Below, piece by piece: positions 52,839 to 62,237 of a stretch of 64,000 nucleotides of DNA (position 1 is the stretch's first letter; each line of letters begins with the position of its first letter). The stretch comes from Nostoc sp. 'Lobaria pulmonaria (5183) cyanobiont' (GTDB lineage: Bacteria; Cyanobacteriota; Cyanobacteriia; Cyanobacteriales; Nostocaceae), in the NCBI RefSeq assembly GCF_002949795.1, contig NZ_CP026692.1, forward strand, positions 124,001 through 188,000, given 5' to 3'. Under the pieces are notes generated by a model. It did not search any database. It worked only from the letters and a program-made list of their open reading frames with translations, and had not been told where the DNA came from. Both the position numbers and the translations under genes were made by a program.

Positions 52839-53333
52839 ATGAAAAAAATCCCAGACACGGACAAAAAGCCCATTTTGCTGTTCCAGCCTACATTTGTAAC
52901 TACTGCTATAGTGCCACTGCAACCCCAAGAAAAAAAAATCATCAGTGAAGGAGAGCGTTTTATAACACAAGTCGAACGCATCAATCAGATGGCGGAAGAG
53001 TTAGAAGCAGCGATATTAGAGTTGAAAGCGATCGCTAACACAATAAATACTCAAAAACGTTACCCACTCTTGATAAAGGAGCTATGCAAAAATATTTGTC
53101 AGTATTTCGCAGTTAGCATCCCTTGGGTGAAACGAAAGTCTGACGAATCATTTATTTTGACAACGCGAAAAGTTGATTTATTCCGAGCCGAAAGGGAAGC
53201 TGCACTGCTAGCAGAGCAACTTCGTCAGCAAACCAAAAAAAGATTAGCATCGCAGCGACACAGAAAAAACAAGAATGGGGCTGAAGCTGACACAAAACGC
53301 TTCTTCAAAAAGGTATTAGTCAACAAATCTTAA
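52839..53333 (+). CDS. Hypothetical coiled-coil protein
   Basis: A 164-residue basic protein starting MKKIPDTDKKPILLFQPTFV after a cttgaggtag ribosome binding site. A coiled coil spans about residues 35-68 (SEGERFITQVERINQMAEELEAAILELKAIANTIN), and a second charged helix covers 110-145 (RKVDLFRAEREAALLAEQLRQQTKKRLASQRHRKN). No membrane segment or known domain. I do not recognise it. It may form a unit with the next gene, which follows 126 bp later on the same strand. Confidence 0.65.
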   Translation: MKKIPDTDKKPILLFQPTFVTTAIVPLQPQEKKIISEGERFITQVERINQMAEELEAAILELKAIANTINTQKRYPLLIKELCKNICQYFAVSIPWVKRKSDESFILTTRKVDLFRAEREAALLAEQLRQQTKKRLASQRHRKNKNGAEADTKRFFKKVLVNKS

Positions 53334-53459
53334 AATTATCAACATTCAACGGCAGATCGCCTCTGAGGTTGTAACAGTTATGCTGATTGAAGTGGCAGAA
53401 GGAACTTGTTCCTCAAAATTGCTAGATACTACACTGCCATTATTTCTTTGCAACCATAG

Positions 53460-53885
53460 TTGGTAACAAAGAAAAGCCGCCCTAATATTTGCACTTCCGT
53501 AAAACCAGAGTGTAACATCAGGGACAATCAATCAGCGCCTAGAAGAGGTAAAAAGAAGGTGTTAAAGACACTTTTAGTGATTGCCATTGGTTTTTTACCG
53601 TCCCTGTTTTCCCTGTGGATGATGCGTAGAACCCAGCGATCGCGCTTGCAGATGAGGCAAGCAGCCATGAATTTTCCAGTAGTACAGAGACGGCAAAACG
53701 TCAGACCTGTGGAAGGCGATCGCTATTATTTAGAAGGTGTAGGTTATCTGATTGGCGATATCAGCTGCAAATTTAATGCCCGATCTGGCTACATCCGCTG
53801 TGCTATCAATCCCGACGGCCCATGTAATGGTTGTCGTCATTACGAACCTAGAGAGTTGAGAGGTGGTAGTGAAAAGAAGACTTAA
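53460..53885 (+). CDS. DUF6464-like small membrane protein
   Basis: A 141-residue protein with one hydrophobic helix at about residues 34-54 (VLKTLLVIAIGFLPSLFSLWMM) and a C-terminal domain RYYLEGVGYLIGDISCKFNARSGYIRCAINPDGPCNGCRHYEPRE. Its four cysteines in a C-x11-C-x7-C-x2-C array look metal-binding and match the DUF6464 pattern of cyanobacteria. The start is uncertain: TTG at 53460, or the GTG near 53559 (VLKTLL) preceded by agaag. Function unknown. Confidence 0.65.
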   Translation: MVTKKSRPNICTSVKPECNIRDNQSAPRRGKKKVLKTLLVIAIGFLPSLFSLWMMRRTQRSRLQMRQAAMNFPVVQRRQNVRPVEGDRYYLEGVGYLIGDISCKFNARSGYIRCAINPDGPCNGCRHYEPRELRGGSEKKT

Positions 53886-54564
53886 GAGACATAGCCTCCC
53901 CCACAAAAGCTCAGAATAAGATTAGCTCGACTTTATCCATTTGCTAAAACTGCGATCGCATAAATTGCCCTCTCCATCTGTTTAAGATCAAGTCCTTGTC
54001 GCCATTGGTTTTACCAGATGAGGCATACTAGTAGGTCGAAGCAAGCTACACGAAGCATTTCTTAGAGAAGCGCCTTGTCTTTGGGCATAGCTTCCTCAAA
54101 AACTCGTTTTTCCTAAACTATTTTTAGTATATTTTTCACTATATGTTGCTTATCTAGTAATTTTTTCTAATATTATACCTATTACCGATGTACACGGATA
54201 AAAAATTAGAGGTGTATACTACTTGAGTGATAACTTGTGGGAATGTAGGAGAAATAGTAAAATATTCAGGGTGTTACTGATTCTACTGATTTATTGACGT
54301 AGTACAAACCTGCTGTCGTCAACGACTTAAGTAGATTGGCACAATAAAACTAAACTAATGAAGAAAGAGAAACTAGGCTAAAACCCTTTACTATTGTGTC
54401 TCCTGCCTTATCCCAACGACAAATATTTACGCCGACCTACTTATTGCAATTGACTTCTTTGAACAAGCTATTCAATCATTGTTAGAGATTCTCAACAAGT
54501 TATATTTTGAATTCCTTGACTTTCAACTTGAGTTCTTATCTAAAAAATACAGAGGTTAACGCCA
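53886..54564. other. 680-bp gap before glycosyltransferase
   Basis: Contains a repeat fragment ctagtaggtcgaagcaagct (54029-54048) with acacgaagcatttcttagag. The rest is AT-rich leader DNA, with agaggtt (54550-54556) as the ribosome binding site of the next gene. No gene or RNA recognised. Confidence 0.5.
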
Positions 54565-55638
54565 ATGAACCAACTAAATGTATTAATGCTGGGGCCTAGT
54601 TTAGAACAAAATGGAGGAATAGCAACACTTGAAAATCTGATAATTAAGCATAGTCTTCCTTATATCAAAATCCAGCACATAAACAGCCATGATGAAGGCT
54701 CAATTGCTTATAGATTAAGTGTTTTTGGCAAATCTTTAGCTATATTGGTATGGAAATTATTAAGTCAAAAAATAGATGTTGTACACATTCATATTTCTGG
54801 TGGTGGTAGCATTCTGCGAAAAGCAATTTTTTGTGTTGTTGCCTTTCTCTTTAACAAACCCGTCTTGATGCATACTAATGGTTCCGGATTTCATCTAACT
54901 TACGCTAAACTTCCTCAACTAGCACAGCAACTTGTAAGTAAAATATTTCAGCGCTGCCAAGGGTTTATAGTTGTTTCAGAAAGTTGGCAAGATTACTATA
55001 TCTTGAATCTAGGTTTAAATCCTAAGCAAGTTATTGTCTTGCCTAACCCCTCGGAATTACCTACACAGATTCCTGACCGCAAAAATCGGTCTCAAATCAG
55101 TTTGGTCTTTTGTGGGCGAGTCGGTGAACGCAAAGGGGCATTTGATTTGATTCAGGCATTTGCTAACCTGTCGGATCATCAAAGAAAATGTAGTCGGCTA
55201 ATTATGGCAGGAGATGGTGAAATCGAAAAAGCGCAGCAGTTGGCTGCTAGTCTCAACCTTGCAGACGAGATAACTTTTTTGGGTTGGATTAATTCCGAAA
55301 AACGGGATGAAGTGTTGTCACAAGCAGATGTGTTTATTTTGCCTTCTTACAACGAGGGTCTGCCTCTGGCGATTGTGGAAGCTATGAGTTGGAGTTTGCC
55401 CGTGATTTCAACCCCTGTAGGAGGCATTCCTGAATTAGTGATTTCAAATAAAAATGGTTTGCTAGTTCCCCCAGGAAACATTCAACAATTATCAGAAGCT
55501 ATGGAATTGTTGATTGAAAATGAAACTTTACGGCTCTCTCTGGGGAGTGTTGCTAGGCAAAATGTTGAACCATTGGATATTAAAAATTGTTCCATTCGTT
55601 TAGCTGATATTTATGATTCATTATCAAAATTTAATTAA
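54565..55638 (+). CDS. Glycosyltransferase family 4 protein
   Basis: A 357-residue GT-B glycosyltransferase. The N-terminal domain opens MNQLNVLMLGPSLEQNGGIATL, and the acceptor side has IDVVHIHISGGGSILRK and MHTNGSGFH. The C-terminal nucleotide-sugar domain has LVFCGRVGERKGAFDLIQAF, RLIMAGDGEIEKAQQLA, ITFLGWIN and the E-x7-E motif SYNEGLPLAIVEAMSWSLPVISTPVGGIPELV. It probably transfers a hexose to a polysaccharide or lipid precursor. No polysaccharide cluster surrounds it, so the pathway is unknown. The ATG at 54565 follows agaggttaacgcca. Confidence 0.9.
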   Translation: MNQLNVLMLGPSLEQNGGIATLENLIIKHSLPYIKIQHINSHDEGSIAYRLSVFGKSLAILVWKLLSQKIDVVHIHISGGGSILRKAIFCVVAFLFNKPVLMHTNGSGFHLTYAKLPQLAQQLVSKIFQRCQGFIVVSESWQDYYILNLGLNPKQVIVLPNPSELPTQIPDRKNRSQISLVFCGRVGERKGAFDLIQAFANLSDHQRKCSRLIMAGDGEIEKAQQLAASLNLADEITFLGWINSEKRDEVLSQADVFILPSYNEGLPLAIVEAMSWSLPVISTPVGGIPELVISNKNGLLVPPGNIQQLSEAMELLIENETLRLSLGSVARQNVEPLDIKNCSIRLADIYDSLSKFN

Positions 55639-56398
55639 GTTGAGGTACTAATGAGAATCAATATTTGGGGAGTTCAAATCGATCAATATAATTTTGATTA
55701 AGTTGGAGAAAAAAGTGAAGGCTTGCTTGGGGGGTTTTGCTGTTACCAACAATACTTTTCAAGCATCCTCCAAGTGATTCTCGACTTACTTTATCTATCA
55801 AACAACTAATTGTCTAAGAGATGATTGATTTCTAAAGTAAACCTTAACTTGTAGTAGCGTGGCAAGCCGAAAATGTTGTATTAAATTTTGTAGGTTGGGT
55901 CGAAGTAGGAGACCCAACACCACGATTAATGTTGGGTTTTGTTCTTCAAACGCCACTTGCTTTAAGCCGGGAAACCCTAGTCGAGCAGTGGCTCCCCAAC
56001 CTACATTTAATGCACTATTTCAGCCTTGACACGCTAGTAGGGTGCGTTACGGCTAGTACGTCACGGCAAAAATAAACCTACTATCTGAAATTGGTAAAAA
56101 GCTTGTAGTATAAGTATTCTTTCTTTTGATTTTTGCCTTATTGTACTAGTTTTTACTCTCTTAAAGCTCAAATCTTTACATAGCCCTAACACACCCTCCC
56201 CTTCTACCTGTGAATAGTAAAATCATTATTAATTCTAATAACTTGTATTGACAACCACTTGGAATATTTGTCTTTGCATGGTCAAATAAAAATGATTTAA
56301 TAAAATTCTTGCAAAAGTATAGTATAAATCTGCCTAATTTAGTTTGCAGACATTATTAACTTTTGCTGAATATCTAATAACTAGATGATTATTCAACG
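55639..56398. other. Gap with MITE before amino-acid transporter operon
   Basis: Near 55728-55740 a ggggggttttg stretch follows a gcttgctt; a MITE occupies 55852-56040. The remaining 350 bp before natB is AT-rich leader with no clear NtcA-type GTA-N8-TAC word. Confidence 0.5.
55852..56040. mobile_element. MITE with long tagcgtg... inverted ends
   Basis: The left end tagcgtggcaagccgaaaat is an inverted match to the right end (atttcagccttgacacgcta). An inner pair tgtaggttggg (55889-55899) and ccccaacctaca (55994-56005) matches too, and gtag/tagtag flanks suggest a short target duplication. Total about 187 bp, no coding capacity. Confidence 0.75.
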
Positions 56399-57661
56399 AT
56401 GAACAACGCGATCGCTCGGACAACAGTATTATTATCAACTTGCGCTTTGCTATTAACAGGCTGTGGGGGTGGCACTAAGACTGTAACAAATTCTCCAACT
56501 AATAGTCCAAATAGTATCCCAAATAACACTGCAACCAATACCCCAGCCACAACGGGTACATTATCAGGTGCTATTCCCATCGGTATTGGTGTTGCCCAAA
56601 CTAGCAATGTGGCATTACTCGGTCAAGAGCAAGTTGCTGGAGCTAAACTTGCCCAGAAGTATTTCAATAGTAAAGGTGGTGTTAATGGCACACCAATTAA
56701 ATTAGTTTTTCAAGATACTAGTGGTGATGAAGCAGGAGCAATTAACGCTTTTCAAACTCTAATTAATAAAGATAAAGTTATTGGAATTGTTGGCCCAACT
56801 TTGTCACAGCAAGCCTTTAGTGCCGATCCCATTGGCGAACGGGCAAAAGTACCAATTATTGGCCCATCAAATACTGCTAAAAATATTCCTGAAATTGGTG
56901 ATTACGTTGCTCGTGTTTCTGCACCTGTTTCCATCGTTGCGCCTAATTCTGTCAAAGCTGCACTTAAGCAAAATCCCCAACTGAAAAAAGTCGCAGTTTT
57001 CTATGCTCAGAATGATGCATTTAGCAAGTCAGAAACGGAAATTTTTCAGCAAACAGTTAAGGATCAAGGGCTGGAATTGGTAACAGTGCAAAAATTCCAA
57101 ACCAGTGACACAGATTTTCAAAGCCAAGCTACTAATGCAATTAATCTCAAACCAGATTTGGTGATTATTTCTGGCTTGGCTGCTGATGGTGGTAATTTAG
57201 TTAGGCAATTGCGGGAACTGGGTTATAAAGGTTTAATTGTCGGTGGAAATGGTCTAAATACATCAAATTTATTGCCAGTTTGTAAAGCACTTTGTGATGG
57301 GGTATTGATTGCTCAAGCCTACAGTCCAGAACATCCAGGTGAAATTAACGCGACGTTTCGTAAAGCCTATATTGAAGAATATAAAAAAGAACCACCCCAA
57401 TTTAGCGCCCAAGCTTTTGCAGCGGTGCAGGTTTATGTCGAAGCACTGCAATCTTTAGATAAAAAAAGCAAAATCAACAAACTACAGCTACCAGAATTAC
57501 GAACGCAGTTAAACAAACAAATACTTGAAGGAGCATACAATACACCGTTAGGTGAAATTGGTTTTACTCCCACAGGTGAAGTTGTGCAAAAAGATTTCTA
57601 TGTTGCCCAAATCAAAATGGAAAAAGATGGAAGTCAAGGTAAATTCATATTTCTAAAATAG
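56399..57661 (+). CDS. natB: Branched-chain/neutral amino-acid binding lipoprotein
   Basis: A 420-residue LivK-type periplasmic binding protein. The signal peptide ends in the lipobox LLTGC (Cys22), and a Thr/Asn/Pro-rich linker follows to residue 55. The mature fold opens IPIGIGVAQTSNVALLGQEQVAGAKLAQKYFNSKGGVNGTPIKLVF and has IGIVGPTLSQQAFSADPI and VIISGLAADGGNLVRQLRELGYKGLIVGGNG. The permeases and ATPases that follow complete a high-affinity amino-acid importer like NatABCDE of Anabaena, hence the symbol (by similarity). It starts the operon, 8 bp before livH. Confidence 0.9.
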   Translation: MNNAIARTTVLLSTCALLLTGCGGGTKTVTNSPTNSPNSIPNNTATNTPATTGTLSGAIPIGIGVAQTSNVALLGQEQVAGAKLAQKYFNSKGGVNGTPIKLVFQDTSGDEAGAINAFQTLINKDKVIGIVGPTLSQQAFSADPIGERAKVPIIGPSNTAKNIPEIGDYVARVSAPVSIVAPNSVKAALKQNPQLKKVAVFYAQNDAFSKSETEIFQQTVKDQGLELVTVQKFQTSDTDFQSQATNAINLKPDLVIISGLAADGGNLVRQLRELGYKGLIVGGNGLNTSNLLPVCKALCDGVLIAQAYSPEHPGEINATFRKAYIEEYKKEPPQFSAQAFAAVQVYVEALQSLDKKSKINKLQLPELRTQLNKQILEGAYNTPLGEIGFTPTGEVVQKDFYVAQIKMEKDGSQGKFIFLK

Positions 57662-57668
57662 TTGCTAG

Positions 57669-58619
57669 ATGAATATCAATCTCTTTTTGCAGCAATTATT
57701 AAATGGCTTATCTATTGGCAGCGTCTATGCAATTTTTGCCTTAGGATATACCTTGGTTTATTCTATTTTGGGCATCATTAATTTAGCTCATGGCGCGATT
57801 TTTACCTTGGGTGCATATTTCACTTATGCACTTATGGGTGGGAATTTTGGATTTAATGGCTTGCTGGCTAATGCAGCCTTACCGATAAAATTACCATTTG
57901 CTATAGCCTTAATTTTAGGAAGCACCTTGGCGGGATTGGTAGGGGTAGTGATGGAACGTGTTGCTTTTCAACCTTTGCGCCGTCAAGGCTCCGATCCCTT
58001 GCTAACTGTTGTTTCCAGCTTGGGAGTAGCAGTGGTAATTGTGAATTTAATCCAGTATTTAATAGGCGCGGAAAGTTACACGTACCCCGCAAATACTTAC
58101 GGTAATTTGCCAGCTGCGATTAACTTTGGTAGTCCAGAAAACCCAATTCCGATTCGCAGTGTTCAGGTGGTAATTTTTACTGTATCAGTGGTGATTGTGG
58201 CAATTCTTACCTATTTTATCAATCGAACTAAATATGGTAAGGCAATGCAAGCGATCGCAGAAGATCCAACTACAGCTAGTTTGTTAGGAATTAATAGCGA
58301 TCGCTTTATCATCCTAACATTCTTCATCAGCAGTTTTTTAGCAGGATTAGCAGGAACTTTAGTCGCTTCTAGTGTTAGTATTGCAGGGCCATATTTCGGC
58401 ATTGCTTTTGGTTTGCGGGGTTTAGCAGTAATTGTCTTAGGTGGTTTAGGTAGTATTCCTGGTGCAGTGGTGGGAGGCTTAGTAATTGGATTAGTGGAGG
58501 CGTTTGTTCCTTCTGAATTCTCTGGATATAAAGACGCAGTAGCGTTTGCAATTTTGTTTATCATGTTATTAGTTAGACCCCAAGGTTTGCTAGGGCGGCG
58601 GTTTATTCAGAAAGTTTAA
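57669..58619 (+). CDS. livH: Branched-chain amino-acid ABC permease LivH-like
   Basis: A 316-residue permease with eight or so membrane segments. It opens NLFLQQLLNGLSIGSVYAIFALGYTLVYSILGIINLAHGAIFTLGAYF, the family's N-terminal signature, and has the EAA-like KAMQAIAEDPTTASLLGINSDRFIILTFFISSFLAGLAG loop and GLRGLAVIVLGGLGSIPGAVVGGLVIGLVEAF at the end. It would pair with LivM and be energised by LivG/LivF. It directly follows natB. Confidence 0.93.
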   Translation: MNINLFLQQLLNGLSIGSVYAIFALGYTLVYSILGIINLAHGAIFTLGAYFTYALMGGNFGFNGLLANAALPIKLPFAIALILGSTLAGLVGVVMERVAFQPLRRQGSDPLLTVVSSLGVAVVIVNLIQYLIGAESYTYPANTYGNLPAAINFGSPENPIPIRSVQVVIFTVSVVIVAILTYFINRTKYGKAMQAIAEDPTTASLLGINSDRFIILTFFISSFLAGLAGTLVASSVSIAGPYFGIAFGLRGLAVIVLGGLGSIPGAVVGGLVIGLVEAFVPSEFSGYKDAVAFAILFIMLLVRPQGLLGRRFIQKV

Positions 58620-58633
58620 AGAGGCGTAGCACT

Positions 58634-59215
58634 ATGAAAACATACACCAGACAAAAACTAACTTTCGAGCAATTTTTAGAACAGTGTCCAGAAGAAGGTT
58701 TATATGAACTTGTAGATGGAGAAATTGTAGAGGTGCGTGCAACCAGAAATCATGATGATGTCGCTGACTTTACGGCTGACTCTTTCAAAGATGAAATTAA
58801 ACGTTTAAATCTTAATTACGTAGTAAAAAACACAGCAGTCTTTAAAACTATAACTGCTAATGGCATAGAGCAAGGGCGCAAGCATGATGTAAGTGTCATA
58901 GATAAAGATAAATGGCGCTCAAATCGTTCTGCTTATGCTGCACTTGAAGAACCCATCCAATTAGCTGTAGAGGTGACATCAACTAATTGGGAAGATGAAT
59001 ATCAACGTTTAGGTATTACAGAATATTGGATTGTAGATTATTTGGCAATTGGGCTAAGAGAGTATTTGGGAAATCCAAAAGTTCCGGCTGTATTTGTTTT
59101 TTTATTAGATGCTGAGGGAAAATACCAACGGACACTGTTTAAAGGTTCAGAACGGATTGGATCACAAACTTTTCCTGAACTGGCTCTGACAGCAGACCAA
59201 ATATTAACAGCTTAA
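58634..59215 (+). CDS. Uma2 family (DUF820) putative endonuclease
   Basis: A 193-residue Uma2 protein between livH and livM in the same orientation, 14 bp after livH. It has FLEQCPEEGLYELVDGEIVEVRATRNHDDVADF, the P-D-like RKHDVSVIDKDKWRS, the E-strand PIQLAVEVTSTNWEDEYQRLGITEYWIVDYLA and a C-terminal IGSQTFPELALTADQIL. Function is unknown. Its position inside a transporter operon is probably an insertion, because livH and livM are normally adjacent. Confidence 0.85.
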   Translation: MKTYTRQKLTFEQFLEQCPEEGLYELVDGEIVEVRATRNHDDVADFTADSFKDEIKRLNLNYVVKNTAVFKTITANGIEQGRKHDVSVIDKDKWRSNRSAYAALEEPIQLAVEVTSTNWEDEYQRLGITEYWIVDYLAIGLREYLGNPKVPAVFVFLLDAEGKYQRTLFKGSERIGSQTFPELALTADQILTA

Positions 59216-59264
59216 TAGGTGAGAATAGCGATAGTTTGATTAAGCTTAATCACAATATTTCAAA

Positions 59265-60209
59265 ATGACTGATTTTTTCGCTACTTACGCTTCTTTAATT
59301 GTCTCTATGGTATTGGGGGCACTACTAGGATTATCACTTTACTTACCGCTAATGACAGGACAGTTGTCTTTAGCTAGTCCCGGATTTTATGCTTTAGGTG
59401 GATATATTGCAGCAATTTTATCCACAAAAGTTTTAACATCTAGCAGTAGTTTATTTCCCATTCCATTGTTGTTATTGGAGATGTTAATTGCTGGTATAGT
59501 TTGTGGTTTATTGGGTGTAATAGTCGGGATTCCCGCTTTACGGTTGCGAGGAATTTATTTAGCGATCGCAACTATCGCTTTTGTGGAAGTTCTGCGCGTC
59601 ATCTCCCTGAATCTAGATATTACAGGCGGTGCTGTTGGAATTTTTGGCATTCCTCAACCTTTCCAAACACAACTTGAATATTTATGGATTGCTCTGCCCT
59701 TATTATTAATTAGTATGGTGCTGCTTTATCGTTTAGAACGCATCCGCGTCGGAAGGGCTTTCATTGCTATCCGCGAAGATGAATTAGCTGCGGGTGCAAT
59801 GGGAATTAATCCCACTTATTACAAAGTTTTGGCGTTTACACTAGGGGCTATACTTGCAGGGGTTGTAGGTGCAATTAGCGCTCACTTCCTCAATACCTGG
59901 AATGCTCGTCAAGGTACTTTTGATGCCAGTATTATATATTTAACTTTTGTTTTAATTGGTGGTTCGAGAACTTTTTTAGGGCCAGTAGTTGGAGGTATGG
60001 TATTTACAGCCTTACCAGAAATTCTGCGAAGCCTCGCTGATACTGGTGGTTTACCTAATTGGTTAGCACAATTTTTGCGCGATGGGAGATTAATTATTTT
60101 TGGCTTACTCATAGTAATAGGTACAATCTTTTTTCCCCAAGGGCTAATTACTCCAGATATTTTTCAAAGGAAAAAACGAACCGCAAAGGACGCAAAGAGC
60201 GCGAAGTAA
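59265..60209 (+). CDS. livM: Branched-chain amino-acid ABC permease LivM-like
   Basis: A 314-residue permease with about eight membrane segments: YASLIVSMVLGALLGLSLYLPLMTGQLSLASPGFYALGGYIAAIL, PALRLRGIYLAIATIAFVEVLRVI, and the coupling loop GRAFIAIREDELAAGAMGINPTYYKVLAFTLGAILAGVVGAISAHF. The C-terminal ten residues (RTAKDAKSAK) and the stop come from a gcaaaggacgcaaagagcgc repeat and are not part of the family's usual end. It is separated from livH by an Uma2 gene and followed by livG. Confidence 0.92.
   Translation: MTDFFATYASLIVSMVLGALLGLSLYLPLMTGQLSLASPGFYALGGYIAAILSTKVLTSSSSLFPIPLLLLEMLIAGIVCGLLGVIVGIPALRLRGIYLAIATIAFVEVLRVISLNLDITGGAVGIFGIPQPFQTQLEYLWIALPLLLISMVLLYRLERIRVGRAFIAIREDELAAGAMGINPTYYKVLAFTLGAILAGVVGAISAHFLNTWNARQGTFDASIIYLTFVLIGGSRTFLGPVVGGMVFTALPEILRSLADTGGLPNWLAQFLRDGRLIIFGLLIVIGTIFFPQGLITPDIFQRKKRTAKDAKSAK
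60178..60206 (+). repeat. gcaaaggacgcaaagagcgc repeat at livM 3' end
   Basis: Dispersed repeat related to 2571-2649 and 20754-20772. It encodes the extra C-terminal tail of LivM and its TAA. Confidence 0.7.
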
Positions 60210-60264
60210 GAAAAGTTTTAGAGAGTTATTGCATAAGTTTTACTATTCATAATAATATGCAAAA

Positions 60265-61056
60265 ATGTCACATAGTATTCCAGCAGCTAACAGCAATATT
60301 GTCTTAGAAGCAAGAGCATTAACTCGTCGCTTTGGTGGTTTAGTGGCGGTAAATAATGTATCTTTTAGTGTAAATAAACATGAGATTTTTGGACTGATTG
60401 GCCCTAATGGTGCTGGCAAAACAACACTGTTTAATTTGATTACTGCGTTCATTCCACCTTCTAGCGGTCAATTAATTTATCAAGGTGCAAAAATTTCCCA
60501 ACTGCGTCCTCATCAAATTGCTGCTTTAGGTATTGCCCGTACCTTCCAAAATATTCGTTTGTTTGGAGAATTATCGGCGTTAGAAAATGTGATAATTGCC
60601 CGACATTTACACACTAAAAGTAATATGATTAAAGGAGTTTTGGGATTACCACCAGCGCCTACTGAAGAATTTAAAACTAAACAAAAAGCTTTAGATTTAT
60701 TGGATTTGGTGGGATTAAGCGATCGCGCTGACGAAAAAGCCAAAAATTTTGCTTACGGCGATCAGCGTCGTCTGGAAATTGCCCGTGCTTTAGCATTAGA
60801 ACCGCAAATTTTACTTCTCGACGAACCAGCGGCGGGAATGAACCCCAACGAAAAGCAGCAATTGAGTGAATTTATTCGTAGTCTGCGCGATCGCTTCAAT
60901 TTAACGATCATCCTCATTGAACACCATGTACCATTGGTTATGGGTTTGTGCGATCGCATTGCTGTATTAGATTTTGGACAATTAATTGCTTTGGGTGAAC
61001 CATCTGTAGTCAGAAATAATCCGGCTGTGATTGAGGCTTATTTGGGAAATGAATGA
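60265..61056 (+). CDS. livG: Branched-chain amino-acid ABC ATPase LivG-like
   Basis: A 263-residue ATPase: Walker [10 protein letters not shown] (about residues 44-52), Q-loop [16 protein letters not shown], signature [16 protein letters not shown] (LSGGQ replaced by AYGDQ, normal for LivG), Walker [13 protein letters not shown] and switch His in [14 protein letters not shown]. It matches LivG/NatA. It is the fourth transporter gene of the operon; livF, its partner, is displaced 2.2 kb downstream by Rpn-type genes and a receptor fragment. Confidence 0.93.
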   Translation: MSHSIPAANSNIVLEARALTRRFGGLVAVNNVSFSVNKHEIFGLIGPNGAGKTTLFNLITAFIPPSSGQLIYQGAKISQLRPHQIAALGIARTFQNIRLFGELSALENVIIARHLHTKSNMIKGVLGLPPAPTEEFKTKQKALDLLDLVGLSDRADEKAKNFAYGDQRRLEIARALALEPQILLLDEPAAGMNPNEKQQLSEFIRSLRDRFNLTIILIEHHVPLVMGLCDRIAVLDFGQLIALGEPSVVRNNPAVIEAYLGNE

Positions 61057-61077
61057 TATCTGATCATCTGTCTTAAA

Positions 61078-61968
61078 TTACAAAATCTGTTGCAATTCCT
61101 CAATATTATTTGCAGTTACAACATTCCGTAAAATTGTCTTCAAACGCTCTAAATCATTAATTTGGTTGATTTGTGGCATTAACTGTAACCCCTTATCACT
61201 GAATTTCAACTCTAAATTAATTTCAATACTAGAAAGTATTCCGCGTGCTTCACCGCGTGCTTCTCCTTCGCGTAAAATTTCCTGATACCAAGGCGACTCA
61301 CGTAATACAGTCATATCCCACCTCATGATTTCTTGAATTAGGGCACTCTCTAAAACAAACGTAGCAAAAAAAGCTAAGACTGTTTCCAGTTGGTTTAGTT
61401 GTTGATCAGCACGGAGAATTTGCAATGCTTCTCTAATAGTAGATTCATTTTCACCACCTTTGAGAATGGGTACAAACGGCAGTAAAGAAGGTAAAGGTTG
61501 TTCAAAAGCAATGTTGACATCGACTTCCCACAGGTTAATTACCCGATAATCTTGTATTGCCCGTAATCCAGCAATATTTGATCTAAAGCTTGTGGGTATT
61601 TCGTTGTTACCGGTTTTAAGAATGTTGATGAGAACGGGGTATGTTGGTAAGTTATATTTTTCTTCCGCAAGTGCAGCGTATGCACGCATCCGACGTGGCA
61701 TTTTGGATTGATAACGTAATTGCAACTCGTTGAGAAGCAGAAATTCTCCGTGTTGGGGACTTGTGACACGGATTAATACATCACTTTCTCGGCTAATCCA
61801 CTGAAATTCACTGGTGAGAATTTCCCCAGCAACGAGATTTGGAATCTGCGTTACCCATCTTACCCAGTTGTCGGGTGCAAGACTGGGCGAAGGTGCTAGA
61901 GTTGATGTCGCTGCAACTTGCCCCCTTCTTAGCTGAACAAGGTGGGGTGATTTAGAAAATACATTCAC
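61078..61968 (-). CDS. Rpn-family PD-(D/E)XK nuclease-like protein
   Basis: A 296-residue protein with a PD-(D/E)XK-like core: FQWISRESDVLIRVTSPQHGEFLLLNELQLRYQSKMPRRMRAYAALAEEKYNLPTYPVLINI, where D in SDVLI and E-x-Q in NELQL form the active-site line. The middle has IMRWDMTVLRESPWYQEILREGEARGEARG and the C-terminus a helical DUF4351-like segment (SIEINLELKFSDKGLQLMPQI ... LERLKTILRNVV). Family members can promote recombination in E. coli (RpnA). It lies opposite to the transporter operon. The N-terminal 25 residues may not be native, as a TonB-receptor fragment abuts the start. Confidence 0.8.
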   Translation of the reverse strand: MNVFSKSPHLVQLRRGQVAATSTLAPSPSLAPDNWVRWVTQIPNLVAGEILTSEFQWISRESDVLIRVTSPQHGEFLLLNELQLRYQSKMPRRMRAYAALAEEKYNLPTYPVLINILKTGNNEIPTSFRSNIAGLRAIQDYRVINLWEVDVNIAFEQPLPSLLPFVPILKGGENESTIREALQILRADQQLNQLETVLAFFATFVLESALIQEIMRWDMTVLRESPWYQEILREGEARGEARGILSSIEINLELKFSDKGLQLMPQINQINDLERLKTILRNVVTANNIEELQQIL

Positions 61969-61975
61969 GTTGCCC

Positions 61976-62146
61976 AGCTATGTGCGAACCGATGCAGCGG
62001 TTTATTACCGCCGCGACAACTGGCGAGTTGGGCTGAATATCAAGAACTTATTTGATGTTTACTACTTTGAAAGTGCCGATAGTATAGACAGTGTGTATCC
62101 TGCCGCACCGTTTACAGTTTTGGGAACAGTTTCGGTGCAATTTTAA
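61976..62146 (+). pseudogene. C-terminal fragment of a TonB-dependent receptor
   Basis: Reads SYVRTDAAVYYRRDNWRVGLNIKNLFDVYYFESADSIDSVYPAAPFTVLGTVSVQF and stop: the last two or three beta strands of a siderophore-type TonB receptor, ending in the terminal aromatic residue (Phe) required by BamA. Everything upstream is missing, since it is cut by the Rpn gene at 61968. It may be the trace of an insertion or deletion that joined distant genes. Confidence 0.85.
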
Positions 62147-62237
62147 GAAAGCAAGAGGGCAATCAGTCTTTGGATTGAGCGTTAGCGCAGCTTACCGGAG
62201 GTATCGCATATCCAATTCTCTTGAAGATTTGAATAAT

